Shown: positions 48,020 through 59,156 of the stretch, in pieces
How the letters are laid out: every line of letters begins with the position of its first letter
Numbering within the stretch: the stretch's first letter is position 1
Assembly (NCBI GenBank): GCA_018398815.1
Contig: CM031618.1
Location: 55,817,636-55,881,635, forward strand
Reading direction: 5' to 3'
DNA length: 64,000 nucleotides
Source: Conus ventricosus
Taxonomy: Eukaryota; Mollusca; Gastropoda; Neogastropoda; Conidae
Notes under the pieces: generated by a model
The model's database searches: none
What the model was told of the DNA's origin: nothing
The model's input: the letters and a program-made list of their open reading frames with translations, nothing else
Program-made: the position numbers and the translations under genes

Positions 48020-48908
48020 TGTTTCGGATTCAAGTTTTCTTTTTACCTCTGCCAAGGATATTACAATTTCGCCCTTGTCTGCTGAAGTTTCCTTTTTTTC
48101 TTTCTTTCTTTTTTTTTTTTGCTATCTCTCAATAGAATTATCGGAAAACAACTGATTTTGCTGAGAATTGGAGGAAAGATTGAGTGTATTCCAAGAACAA
48201 ACTTACTGGATTTTCCTGCAGATCCATAAATTATCAAATGGTGGAACAAGGATCCTTATGACTTTCGCGGAGATCCATGGTCTCCTGTGTGCCCTTTTTC
48301 AATTTTTTTTTTCTCTTTTTTTTTATATTTTTTTTTAGTCCAGCTCAAACAAACAGTGCCATTTCAGATCTGAAATCAGCGTTTCAGTTTCTCACATCAA
48401 AGACTCTTTCCTTCTGAAATTGCAAGTTTTGACATTTCTATTGGTCATTGTTGAGATGTTCAATCATGCTCGAAACTATGATAAGAAATACTGTAAATAA
48501 TAAGACTGAATTTCAGTGGCACAGGTCTTGAGAGTAAGGGAGGAGCTGATACTGTGGGTATTCTGGGATCATAGTTTTCCCTAACTAAATATTCAAAAAT
48601 TGAATTCAGTTTGTACATACTTCCAAAACAACCAAGGACTATTTTTTTTCAGGATTTCTTGAATGACTTTCAACATAAAATTCAAGGACTGTAATACTGA
48701 AAATACAAGCCATTAGATGTGCATGAGGTGCTTCATACAGTCACTTAAGGAGAATCCACTTATAAAGCTGATGATTGAGAAGAGGACACTTTCACAGAAA
48801 CAAAATGAACTTGCTTCTCCATAGATAACATTAATTCTCTGAATCATTTTGTGATACTCATACTGTCATCAAAAGATAAACTGCTCTATCTAAACCTTTA
48901 TTTTTAGC
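48020..48908. other. DDX47 intron, unassigned part
   Basis: T-rich runs at 48086-48120 and 48299-48340. No gene or defined repeat was recognised. Confidence 0.5.
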
Positions 48909-49996
48909 ACTTCCCATGGCTGCCTACCGTCCCGGAGTATCCGTATTTGTCCCCCGAAATAATAAAATCATGCAGCCTGTCCCTGGAATCCGCTTTTTTA
49001 TTCGATGTCCTGCGAAAAAAAAATCCGGGAGGAAAAAAAAAAAAAAAAGAAGAAAAAAAAAAACGAAGTCGAGTTCGTTAGCCGATCACCGACTGACCGA
49101 CTTTGGTCGTGGCCATCCTGACCAAATCCGTCGAAAAGTCCCGAACACTGCCGAACTGACCAGTGCGCATGCGCATACACCGTCCTTCCCGAGTTTTGAA
49201 AGCGAGAAAAAATGGACGCGAAACAGGAAAACGAAAAAATGCCGATGGCGATCTCGACAATGGGGCTACTGTCAAGAAGACGAAACGTCAGCAGACGTTC
49301 CTGTCGAAATATACGGAAACCTGGCCGTTCATCAAGCGTGGCAAGATCAAGACATACGCGTCGTGTGAAATTTGTGTGTGCGAGTTCTCCATCGGATCTG
49401 GAGGTAGGGATGAAATAACCCGTCATGTCGCCACTGAAAAGCATACGAAGAACACAAAAATCCATGAGAGCGAGAAATCTTGCAACATTAGGGGATTCTT
49501 TCAACGTGCTCAGACGTCAACCAGTTAGGAAACGTTTGACGTCATAAGAGCTGAAACGTTGATGGTTGACCTTGCAGCTGAACTGAATTTGCCGATGGCC
49601 GCGTTGGACAAGTTAAACAAAGGAGTTAAATTGATGTTTCCTGACTCTGACATCGCAAAGAAATTTCAGTGCGCTAGAAGCAAAGGCACGGCGATTTTGA
49701 AAGAAAATGCTGCCCAAGTTACCCTTACTCTCGGGGAAAGAATGTAAAAACAGCCTTTCACAATTTCAACAGATGGAAGCAATGACAAAGGAGGACAGAA
49801 ACTTTTTCCACTGATCGTGAGGACTGTTGATCCAGACACTATGGAGGTGCGATCAGATGCACTAGCTGTGCCAGCGATTGAAGGATCAGCAACAGGTTAG
49901 TAACTTTTCTTCAGATTTGTTTAGGACTGAGGGTTTTCTAAATAAAAAAAAATTTTTCTGAGTGAGCAATACTTTAGTTAAAAAAAAAAGGGTAGG

Positions 49997-50015
49997 CTAT
50001 ATATATATATAATAT

Positions 50016-50062
<47 letters not shown>

Positions 50063-50066
50063 TTAT
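49997..50066. repeat. (TA)n-rich tract
   Basis: An interrupted (TA)n run in intron 1 of the hAT transposase gene. It is flanked by inverted copies of AAAGTATTGCTCACT (49965 and 50076), so the whole is a foldback. Confidence 0.9.
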
Positions 50067-50429
50067 GTTGTTTTAACTAAAGTATTGCTCACTTTAAAAA
50101 CAACAAAAACAAGAAAACACGTTTAAGCTGTTTATCTGCTGTCTCATTATTTCGTTATTCATCACTTATAATTTCGTTTATTTTTTTACACTTCTTTTGC
50201 ACATGTTTGTACTTACAATAAATATGTCTTATTTCTAATTTTTAAGTACATCTGCTGGGGTGTGCTGTTATATTAATGTTTTCTGAAAGATTAGCCAGTC
50301 TGTAGTGTTAATTTAGCCATTTTTTGCATACAAATCTAAATGGGTGTGTGTACAGTTTCTCTCTCTCTGTCTCTCTCTCTCTGTGATGTAGTGTTTTAAC
50401 CACATATATATTAAGCAATATAAGTTTTT

Positions 50430-50741
50430 CATCCCACTCCATATATTCCCAGCTCAGTTTCCTCTGGTACAAATGCGCTATATAAGATGTAATGAATTAT
50501 TAACCTAATGATTAGTGGTCATGATAAGATAAGATAATGTTGCTTATAGCCCAGCCGACCGCAAAGGGCCACATCAGGGCTGTCACCACGTTACAATAGT
50601 GGTCATGATAGTGGTGGTACTATACCATACCATACATTATTACACACCATATGTATTCCCAACTCTGTTTTTTCTAGCACAAATGTGCTGTATAAGATGT
50701 AATGAATTATTAACCTAATGATTAGTGGTCATGATAGTGGT
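50430..50741. repeat. Segmental tandem duplication, one copy interrupted by a retroposon
   Basis: About 100 bp (e.g. AAGATGTAATGAATTATTAA and CTAATGATTAGTGGTCATGA) occur at 50430-50526 and again at 50639-50741 with some divergence. The first copy is broken by the 70-bp LINE tail at 50527-50596; the second is uninterrupted. Confidence 0.88.
50527..50596 (-). mobile_element. 70-bp retroposed 3' end of the I-type LINE
   Basis: Same sequence as the 3' end of 9494-10244 but truncated 12 bases earlier than the copy at 3177. The 14-bp target duplication TAGTGGTCATGATA (50513-50526 and 50597-50610) is exact. The uninterrupted duplicate at 50723-50736 shows the site before insertion. Confidence 0.9.
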
Positions 50742-50839
50742 GGTAATTGAAGTAGCAGCAGTGGTAGTAGCAATATAGTAATTTTTTATTTTGTGTTTCA
50801 TCTGAAGACAAGAGCCACAAATTTTAAGTCATAACTTCT

Positions 50840-50845
<6 letters not shown>

Positions 50846-50901
<56 letters not shown>
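50846..50901. repeat. (CT)n microsatellite
   Basis: A CT run just upstream of the hAT exon at 50946. Confidence 0.95.
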
Positions 50902-50905
<4 letters not shown>

Positions 50906-52417
50906 TCTGGGTATTGAATTTGGTTTGGGTCTTGGCTGTTTTCAGGTGTGAAGATTTTGACCTCATCAGGAAGGAGTTTGAGGTCCACAGAATTCCATGG
51001 GAAAACTGTCTGGCCCTCGGATGTGACAATGCCAATGTCATGGTGGGGACAGACAAAGGGGTCTTTGGCTGCATGCTAAAGGAGCACAAGAACTTGTACG
51101 TCTCAGGATGTGTGTGCCACCTCATCCACATTTCTGCAGAGAAAGGTCATTTTAATCTTTTTTTTAACCTGCTCTCTCTCTCTCTCTTTCCTCTTTTTCT
51201 ATGTCTTTCTGTTTCATTGAATGTTGTGTGTGTGTGTGTGTGCTCACTCTCTCTCTCTCTCTGGTATTTGAAAGGTAACTATTTGTTTTTATATGCCGCT
51301 CGCCCTCCCCCATCTCTCTTTTTCTCTGTTTTACTGAGTGTGTGTGTATGTGTGTGTGTGTGTGTGTGTTGCAGGTGCAAACTGTTTGCCTCTGGATGTG
51401 AGCCGACTTCTTCTTGATGTCTACTACTACCTGGACAAAAGTAGTAAGCGTCAGGCAGCATTCAAATGCATGCAAGTCCTACACAGTTTGAGGGAATCCA
51501 AGATTCTGAAACATGTCAACACCAGGTGGCTCAGTATTGGCAAGTGTCTTCCAAGACTCATTGATAACTGGGAGGCCTTGTATGATTTTTTCAAAGCTGA
51601 GGAGGAATCTGCCACAAAATCAGATGTGAAGAAGAAGTCTGGGGATCTGAAGAGAAAGTTCCAGTCTCCAACCAATAAGCTCTACTGCATGTTTCTGGCT
51701 GTTGTGACCAAAGTGTTTGATGAAGTCAACACAACCCTTCAGGCTGAGGAGCCAAAGATTCATGTATTGAGAAAAACCCTGCATGCTTTTCTAAAATCAT
51801 TAATGCTTAGGTTTGTGAAACCATCGGCTATGAAGTTCACATCTGTGATAGAGGTTAACTTCAAGGCAAAATACAACATCTGCCAGAACAGCGATACCAT
51901 CATCGGAGATGAGGCAAGTGTGTTCATTGCTCATGCTGAGAAAAACCACTTGAGGCAAGAAAAAATAGAGGAGTTCTACAACAGTGTCCAGGAGTTCTAC
52001 AAGACAAGCTGTTCCTACATTGTGAAGAAACTGCCACTGTCAGATGAACTCCTCCAGCATGCAGAGGTAGTAGATCCCAGGAAGCAAGGGGACACCAGTT
52101 TTTCTTCTGTGGCCTACTTTCTTAATCGGTTCCCAAAGCTGAAACAACCCTGATGCTACAGAGACTGAAATCCGCCTGGAGTTTAAAAGGTATCAGTGTG
52201 CAGACATTAGGCAGTGCATTGCAGATACCAAGAGGGTGGGTGAGACCTGGAGAGAAATCAGCAAGCTGAAGGAAGACGGAGAACTTTCTTTTAAATACCT
52301 CCCAACAGTGATGCTGACCATCCTCACAATACCCCATTCCTCGGCTCATTGTGAGCGCATCTTTTCAGTTGTGAGGAAAAATCAGACTGATTTCAGAGGC
52401 AGTATGGGATGTGAGAC

Positions 52418-52918
52418 CAGACCTGTTTACCCCCTTGGCTACCCAATGTAATCCCAAATACTGAAAAGTGTAATCTTATGGGGAAAAGTGTAATCGAAGG
52501 CGCGAAGCGCCGAGATAACTAGGGGGGTCCGGGGGCATGCCCCCCCCCCCCCCCCCCCCCCCCCCCCGGAAAATTTTTTTGGGGAAGCAAAATGGTGCAA
52601 TCTGGTGCACATTCTGAGGTTAAATTTCACCATTATGACCATGAAAATTCAACTCAAAATATAACAAAAACAAATTAAAACTCACCAACTGCCATTGGAA
52701 CCACTTTACTTGGTCAAAGGATGTCTGCCAAGTTGGAGGATACCAAATAAATAATGTATTTAAAATGATAAAAAACACACACACACACACATCTGAAGTC
52801 TTCAGAAAGTCCCCTTGTGTACAAATCCTGGAAGCAAATGTTCTCACACAAATACACAATCAGTCACTCTGCCAGTGCCTCCACCCCCACTGCCAAGCAT
52901 GAAAAAAGAGAGGAAAAA

Positions 52919-52972
<54 letters not shown>

Positions 52973-53738
52973 GTTCTCTAAGCTTTTAAAGAATTGTAGT
53001 AGGCTGATATCAGCTGAACCAAGTCCTTGTCTGACATCTCCCTGCATTCGCCTGGTTGTCCTTTTAACACCATTAGTGCTTCAGTTGTCTCTGGCAGCAG
53101 TGAAGATCTTGCTTCTGTGCAGTTTTTCCTCACCATGGAAAACACTCTCTCACAGGCAGCACTGGAACGATGAACTGCTTGTGAGAAGCCGTGCCCACAT
53201 GTCTCTTACAATCGAACATTCCGACATGTTCACAGCTGAAGTCCGACTTGCATATGCTACAATGCACATATCTCGGCCCTTTTCTTGATGGGAAAAGACA
53301 GTTATACTTGTCATGGTATACCTGCGGTATTTTTGAGTAACTCGTGCCTTTTTTTTTTTCTCAGGAACTGTTTTCTTCCGTAACACGGCAATCAGAATCG
53401 TCGTCTGTCTCATGCTGAGCACGTTTTGACGCCATCTTTGATAATGATGTCAACCCGCGAAAGTTATCTCCCTTACTAAAACGTTCAACCTCATGCCTGC
53501 CCGCAATGCTGGCTTTCGGTTACACTGATATGAAGGAATAACTGAACACTGTAACTTTCGCAGGCGGCACAGTGAGTGAACGGGCCATCGCGTTGTTGAA
53601 CCGACGAGAATGATTGCTTTCGAAAAGTGTAGTTTTGGCGATCCGCGTGGCGGAATTTAATGTTTGAAGGCGTAATGGCGTAATTGGAGGTTTGAAATCG
53701 TGATTTATTACGCCAAAGGCGTAAAGTAAACAGGTCTG
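52418..53738 (-). mobile_element. Second hAT-like element (1321 bp) nested in the first
   Basis: Perfect 13-bp terminal inverted repeats CAGACCTGTTTAC and a 6-bp duplication TGAGAC (52412-52417 and 53739-53744). Removing the element and one duplicate restores the reading frame of the host transposase across the join (C-E-T-L-E-A-L). It carries a zinc-finger-coding first exon on the minus strand and a G/C palindrome (GGGGGCATGCCCCC, then a long C run at 52538-52567). The catalytic part of a transposase is missing, so it is a deletion derivative. A (GA)n run lies at 52928-52970. Confidence 0.92.
53160..53434 (-). pseudogene. Zinc-finger first exon of a hAT-type transposase, with one stop
   Basis: From the ATG at 53434 the frame reads MASKRAQHETDDDSDCRVTE, then ENSS and a TGA. 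It continues in the same frame through a run of 11 A to CSICKSDFSCEHVGMFDCKR and HVGTASHKQ. The Cys-x2-Cys and His-x4/5-His spacing is that of BED-like fingers in hAT transposases. No downstream transposase exon is present in the element. Confidence 0.8.
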
Positions 53739-54047
53739 TGAGACACTGGAGGCCCTGGTGGTGGCCAAAAGCAGACCTGGATCAGCCCTGGACAGGAACT
53801 ACAGCCAAAAACAGCTGCAGGATTTGAAGAGTGCCTATCACCGTTCTCTTCACCCTGCAGGGCAGGACCTGAATTAACCAAAGCCATGGTAGAACTTGTA
53901 CATAGTGTCAATAAAGGTGAGCTTTCACTTTAATGTTGATGTGGTTGTGATATGTGCTACCGCTGCATGTGTCCCTGGAAATCAGTGTGTGTCCCTGGTT
54001 TTGAAAAAGTATGTCCCTGAAAGTGGTGGAAGGGGTAGGCAGCCCTG

Positions 54048-54383
54048 ACTTCCAGCAATCTGAGGCATTAATAAGCACTTAGGTCCAAACTTCAAGGGCC
54101 GTTTTAGTCTCTGAACATGAGTCCTCAAAATTAAAAGACTTTTAAGGACTGTCAATGATTTGCATGAACCCTGAGAACGCACTCACCCACTTTGGGCACA
54201 CTGACAGGAAGATGTCTGAATAAATATGGCTCCTAAATCCTCCCCTACAGAGAAGGAAGGTAGCTCTGTTAGCAAGCACACCACTGAATACATCTAAGTT
54301 AATACCTAGCTCTTTCTTAGGTGTGGGCTAGCTTGTCTGGGCTGCGAATGGCTGGGGAATGCACACCAGTGGGAGACACTCAC
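54048..54383. other. DDX47 intron, unassigned part
   Basis: No feature recognised. Confidence 0.5.
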
Positions 54384-54530
54384 CTGGCTCATCTGGCCGT
54401 GGAGGGGGATGGCGGTGAAGCCCAGGTTGCGTAGCATGAGGGCCACACGCTGGGTGTTGGCGCAGGTGCTGCAGAACACCATGAACGAGTTGCCTGCCAG
54501 CTCGTTCAAGATCCACACCAGGTACACGTC
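54384..54530 (-). CDS. DDX47: DDX47 exon: start of RecA-like domain 2 (motifs Ia-IV region)
   Basis: The exon encodes [40 protein letters not shown] and IPLHGQMSQ, 49 residues in phase 0 on both sides. The F-M-V-F-C-S-T-C motif IV and the LHGQM-x-Q motif IVa are typical of DEAD-box helicases and closely match DDX47. The acceptor is GGACAG and the donor CAG then GTGAGT. Confidence 0.97.
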
Positions 54531-55489
54531 CTGTCCAACACACAGAGAATCCTGTACAACACACCTGTCAACCAGCTGCTCCACACTGTCTTTTATACAC
54601 CAGCACTGTGATACTGTACTGTGTTAATTCTTTGTTACCTTTGCCATACTACAAATGACATTTTCACACCTGTCACCAACTGCTCCGCACCATCTTTATA
54701 CACCAGCACTGTTGCACAGTCCTGTGCTGTTCGTGTTACATCTGTTTTGCAAGTTACGTTTTCTGCTTCATCTGTTTGTCCGCTAGCAAGGTATGGCAAA
54801 AACTACTGAACCAATCACAAATGAAACTAAGTATCAAGACAGAGTGTGACCTTGATATGAACTCATGAAGTTTTTCAGCAAGGATCCAGATGAAGGATGC
54901 CCTTGACCTTGCAGGAAGCACTGCCCTTGCCTGAATGCCCTTTGACTTTAAGAAAAACAAACAAACATGAGTCATAGTGCCCTGAGACAGACATAAAAAC
55001 ATAAATCAACTACAGCACAACAGAAGTTAATTGTTCTAAAAATCAACAAGTCGTTGGGGGTGCCATGACACATCTGTGAACAACAGTATAGCTGCTATGT
55101 AAGCGTTTATCATATGATTTCTGCGGCCAAATATCTGGTGGATTATTGTGTGTGCGTGTGTGTGTGCGCGTGTGCGTGTGCATGTGTGTGCACATGCATG
55201 CATATGTGTTATAACTAAAAGAATGCTGATATGGATTACAGAATATTTGACATGAGTTATACAAAAAAAAATTATTGGTTACACACCTGGTAAAGTTGCC
55301 AGTTTTTTTCATGAGAACAAAAACAAAAAAAACCCCAAAAAACCATGCAGACTTAATCCAGTGTATGTTACTGATGTGACTGAATGAAGAAGAAGAAAAA
55401 AGGCTGGACAATTTTGTTCAATAAAGCTGCCTAGGCAAGACATGAATGGTAAATGGAAAAGTTCAGTGTTTTGTAATCTTCTTCTTCTG
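54531..55489. other. DDX47 intron, unassigned part
   Basis: A short GT/GC-alternating tract at 55147-55205. No gene or defined element was recognised. Confidence 0.5.
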
Positions 55490-55605
55490 TGTACACAGGC
55501 TGATACTCCTGCGGACACCCCCTGTATAGGGAGTGGAGTTTTGTGTGTGTGACCGTTTTTTATCCCGCCATAAGGCAGCCATACTCCAACTTCGGGGAAA
55601 GTGTT
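55490..55605 (-). mobile_element. SINE family A, short body fragment
   Basis: Plus-strand blocks CAGGCTGATACTCCTGCGGA and CCATACTCCAACTTCGGGGA match the 3' body of the family A SINE. Head and tail are missing. Confidence 0.75.
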
Positions 55606-55949
55606 TTGCAATGACTGTTGGTCCACCATTTCCGTCACAGGCTGTTCACTTCTTTAGGAGGAAATTTCAAAAAGAAAGGTGATTAGTTCTGCAAGACAGT
55701 CCAGACGAACAGATTGCAGTACTAAACACGACGCACTTCAACCTCTGGGGCCTTCTTCAGGCAAAACACACAACATTTAGGACCAATGACCTTTCTTTTC
55801 AAAATTTGCTTCAGTTTCCGCCTTCTGTCGCCTCGCTCTGAAACAAACATTTTTTGAGGACGGATGACTCATGCTTCATCTGCATGCAGTCAACTAGATC
55901 ACTGATAAAAAAAAGAAAATAAAATAAAACACTGAACGTCCGGACTGAC

Positions 55950-56066
55950 CTTGAACTTGGCGGGGATGAAGAGGTAGTACTGCTGCAGGGTGTCCACAGT
56001 CTGGTATTTGTTGGACACCTCCACTTTGACCGGGTCCCTCAGCGACGCCCTCTGGAGTTTCGCCAC
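55950..56066 (-). CDS. DDX47: DDX47 exon: linker between the two RecA-like domains
   Basis: 39 residues, [20 protein letters not shown] followed by [19 protein letters not shown]. The match to DDX47 (KYQTV-x-x-LQQYY-x-FIP-[SA]-KFK) is nearly diagnostic. Phase 0 on both sides. Acceptor TGTACAG, donor AAG then GTCAGT. Confidence 0.97.
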
Positions 56067-56539
56067 CTGTACACACACGTGTCCCACAGTCAGTTGAAAG
56101 ACCCAACACAATAGCAGGCATGTACGTCAAAGCAGTCTCGCAAAGAAGAGAAGGGAACACGACCTGTGTGTGGATTAAGATGACTGCCTGAAGCCACAAT
56201 GACGTATTACGTCTTTAGTATCCAGGAACCGAAGAATTTTTCTTCTTTTTTTTTTCTCATCATGTCATTAGTATCCAGGAACCAAAGAATTCTTCTACTT
56301 CTTTTTTTTTTCTTCTTTTTTCTAATCCAGCGTACATTGTTTACCACCAAAAAATTAATTTCTTTGCAGGTTGGTCTTTTTGACAATGGAGAGAGTGCGG
56401 CTTATATCAGTACTACTATGACAGGCTGGAATATCTCGTAAAAACCTCACATTTATTAAATGTGGAGGGTTGGCCTTGTAGACCACATCCCGCACAACCA
56501 GCTGGAAGATGCCAGGTTCGTAGTTCAAGTCTTCACATT

Positions 56540-57095
56540 CACCATCTAGAAGGAGACACTCTCATTTAGAGATGCTGGTGGAGGGCACTCAGCAGGAGGT
56601 GTCCTGTCGGTGTTGGATCAGAACAGTCCCTTTCAACACCACTTGGGAATGAGAAGGCTGACACTCTGTCCAAGGCAGGCAGCACTATGGAGCAGTTCAG
56701 CCACCCGGTCACCTACAGACAGGCCAAAGCTATCATCCACGATCAACACCAAAACCAGTGGAAGAGAAGGCTGGGTGCAGACAGTGATGCTGATCCAATC
56801 CATCGGCTCAAGAGATACCAAGCAAACAATCCTCTTCAGACTGAGAACTGGTCACTGCTGACTGCTGAGCCACCTCGACTGAATTAAGATTGCCCACACA
56901 GACGTATGTTCATGTAGCACTGGATCTCAGACCCCAGAACACATCCTCCAGCACTGTCCAGCCCATGATGTTCTATGGCGTCAAACCTGGCCAGAGGGTG
57001 CAGCTTTGGGGCAGCTGTCAAGACCTCGAGAGGACTGTGAGTTTCATCATGGTGACAGGACTGAAGATCTAACGCAACCAAAAAAAAAAAAAAGA
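56540..57095 (+). mobile_element. 3' fragment of a LINE with RNase H and poly(A) tail
   Basis: The plus strand has the end of an RNase H domain (GNEKADTLSKAGSTMEQF) and, in another frame, the C-terminal block FRLRTGHC with a following zinc-knuckle-like CSTGSQTPEHILQHC. It ends at a run of A at 57079-57092. This layout is typical of Jockey/I-group LINEs with RNase H. The first 85 bases resemble the GGATCAGAACAG part of retroposon family B, so the junction between them is uncertain. Confidence 0.7.
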
Positions 57096-57117
57096 GAAAA
57101 AAAAACGAAGAAGAAGA

Positions 57118-57440
57118 AGAACACTTCGCCTTGGTTTAAGGCTGTGTCAGGCCAACTGACATAGGCCAGAACACCAAGGCTACATCAAAATGTTGTTATG
57201 CTCTGCATAGTTATGCGGGGATTGTCTTCAGTCGTGACAAGCTCCTAGCATAACATTATCAGTCTCCAAAATCCCCCGAAGTCGGAGTGTGTGGCTGCCC
57301 AAGTGGCGGGGGTTATCAAAAACGGTCACACACGTCATGTTTTCATCCCTGGCTGATGCATTGTACCATAGTGTTCAAGTGCTTCGGCTGTTTGGATGAT
57401 CCCTGGAGTCTTTTAGCCAGGGTACAACACCACCACCATT
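57118..57440. mobile_element. Interspersed repeat (family C), copy 2, inverted
   Basis: Reverse complement of the segment at 4825-5190, with the same internal order. A family B-like piece (GATACTGACTGCTCCCTGGA) follows at 57440-57560. Confidence 0.75.
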
Positions 57441-57559
57441 GAAGCAACTGACCAGCAGGGCAGCGTCACTCCTGCTGATTGGCTGCCTCATGATGTCCTG
57501 ATACTGACTGCTCCCTGGAGACTGCGGGTGCAGCAGCTTCGACAGGACGGACTTGAGTG

Positions 57560-58330
57560 TGGTCATAGTCTGGGAAGGAGGGTGGAGGTGAGGGGGCTTT
57601 GTACAGCGGAATGGATTGGTGGGAGCGGTGCCACCCAGAGGATACGAAAGATGAGAGAGGGGAAAAGAACAACAACAGCACTTTCCTTTTTCAACACTGT
57701 TGTTGTTGTGCTTTCCTGTGTGTCGAGAATGGTTTCTTCACCAGCCACACAACGTCTCGGTTGTTTGGATCAAAATGCGCTTGTCAACACAATTTGCATG
57801 TTAGATCAAACTCGTGACAGAATTATATGACAATGCTCTCTTGAGTGCAAGAACCAGGATTAGGCCTTTGAAGACCCTTACTTTGATTTTGACATGTGAC
57901 ACCTCCCCCCTCCTCCCCCCCCCCCTTACCTGACCCCTCCCCAATGCTCTCCACCTCCTTTTTTCTCCCTGAACTTTTCCCTCCCCTTTTGTTCTCTACC
58001 CTTCCCCTTCCTCTTATAAAAAGCAATACATCCATCAATTGAAGATAGAATGTAAATTATCAAAACAACAAGTTATTAGGACAATCCAAGCAAATCTGCA
58101 TGAGCACAGCAATCCCAAAAAGATATTGGGAACTATCAAAATGTACACACATCATTATTTCTACACTTTCAGTATGCCTCTGATATTGATCACCATTTTT
58201 TCATCCACTTCCATGCATCGCATTTCCTTTGCAGCACAAATATTTTTCCGGTTGTATATTTGAGGGTTCGATTTAATATCATTCAGTATACATTAACACA
58301 TAACAGGTAGATGTATTCTGAGAACGTTAC
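57560..58330. other. DDX47 intron, unassigned part
   Basis: A C/T-rich tract at 57900-58015 is the only notable feature. Confidence 0.5.
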
Positions 58331-58402
58331 CTTGTTGGTCATGGTTGCTGAGTAGAGGAAAGTGGTCCTCTCCCTGGGTATGACCTTCAGGATCTTGTCC
58401 AC
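58331..58402 (-). CDS. DDX47: DDX47 exon: helicase motif III (SAT)
   Basis: 24 residues, VDKILKVIPRERTTFLYSAT then MTNK, phase 0 on both sides. S-A-T is motif III, which couples ATP hydrolysis to unwinding. The acceptor is TGTGCAG and the donor AAG then GTAACG. Confidence 0.96.
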
Positions 58403-59156
58403 CTGCACAGTCACAGGTGACCTTGATGGTAATCATCAGAACAAAGCAAGCTACGAATATGCCACATGATAAGATATGCCGAGCTGTAGCCCTTTTCAGT
58501 CTTACAGTAGTATCCCTTTACGCTTCAACCTACCTCTCCACACCTGTGCCTTCCCTTCTTCCCCTTTGCAAGGATTATGTGATATTTTCAGCACAGCTCT
58601 CACCTGTCAACAAAGCTCTATGATCTGGAAAATGAAGTGTGCAATTCATCAGCATCAAGTTGGATGAACATACACTGTTTCATTAGTTTACAACCATATT
58701 TCTTCCTCTACCAATTCATCAGTTTAGCAGTCTCCCCTAAAAAGCTCGTAGTCTGTAACATTTTTCTTTTGTCTATAATTAAACAATTACAGTCCCAGAT
58801 CCTGATGGATGTTGGAGCAGTGAACTGTTAAGAGGTTCACCATCTTTAGGGCAGGGCACTATAGAAAGCAGAGACCAATCCTGTCCTTCTGCTGCCTTCA
58901 TTTCCCCTGAACTGAATCAGGTAACCATTTTACTGCTGGTTGGACAGAGACAGTTTTCAGTCCATTAAAACCCTACCAGGGTTCCCACAGATGTGACCAA
59001 ACAAAATTCCATACTTTTCCCAGACTTTTCATAATTTTTCCAGACCCCAGAATGTGTGTGTGTGTGCACCTCTGTACGTGACAGTGTGTTTGTGTGTGAG
59101 TGTTTGTGTGTGTGTGTGTGAGATATGGTCAGGTCAGGTCAGGTCAGGTAATTAGG

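Larger units (their letters stand above)
49163..53877 (+). pseudogene. hAT-family transposase, spliced, with stops, a frameshift and a nested insertion
   Basis: In order: an N-terminal C2H2/BED-like zinc finger (CEICVCEFSIGSGG...H...H, near 49360-49440), then the start of the RNase H-like catalytic fold (ISTDGSNDKGGQKLFPL, near 49760). A segment with ENCLALGCDNANVMVGTDKG follows (50946-51145). Next comes a long helical domain (51375-52151, e.g. LRESKILKHVNTRWLS) and the C-terminal dimerisation region (PHSSAHCERIFSVVRKNQTD, near 52335). The last residues resume at 53745 as LEALVVAKSRPG and end at 53875-53877. Introns fit 49896-50945 and 51146-51374, though the phase of the first does not match, so an exon may be missing. 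Damage seen: TAG at 49526, TAA at 49745, a frameshift near 52146 and the nested element. ZBED/ZNF862-type host genes derive from this family. Confidence 0.85.
48915..54047 (+). mobile_element. hAT-like DNA transposon (5.1 kb) with a nested second element
   Basis: The left end reads CATGGCTGCCTACC and the right end, reverse-complemented, CAGGGCTGCCTACC (13 of 14 match). A 6-bp direct repeat ACTTCC lies directly outside both ends (48909-48914 and 54048-54053). Inside is a spliced, broken transposase gene on the plus strand and a complete second element at 52418-53738. Without the nested element it is about 3.8 kb. It lies in the DDX47 intron between 45206 and 54384. Confidence 0.85.

Noticed and set aside
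48916..49368. 150-residue frame starting MAAYRPGVSVF
   Set aside because: It is lysine-rich from an A run and overlaps the hAT finger exon in another frame. It has no recognisable domain.
48915..54047. Two tail-to-tail hAT elements forming one composite
   Set aside because: The perfect 13-bp ends, the duplication at 52412/53739 and the restored host frame show that the second element is simply nested in the first.
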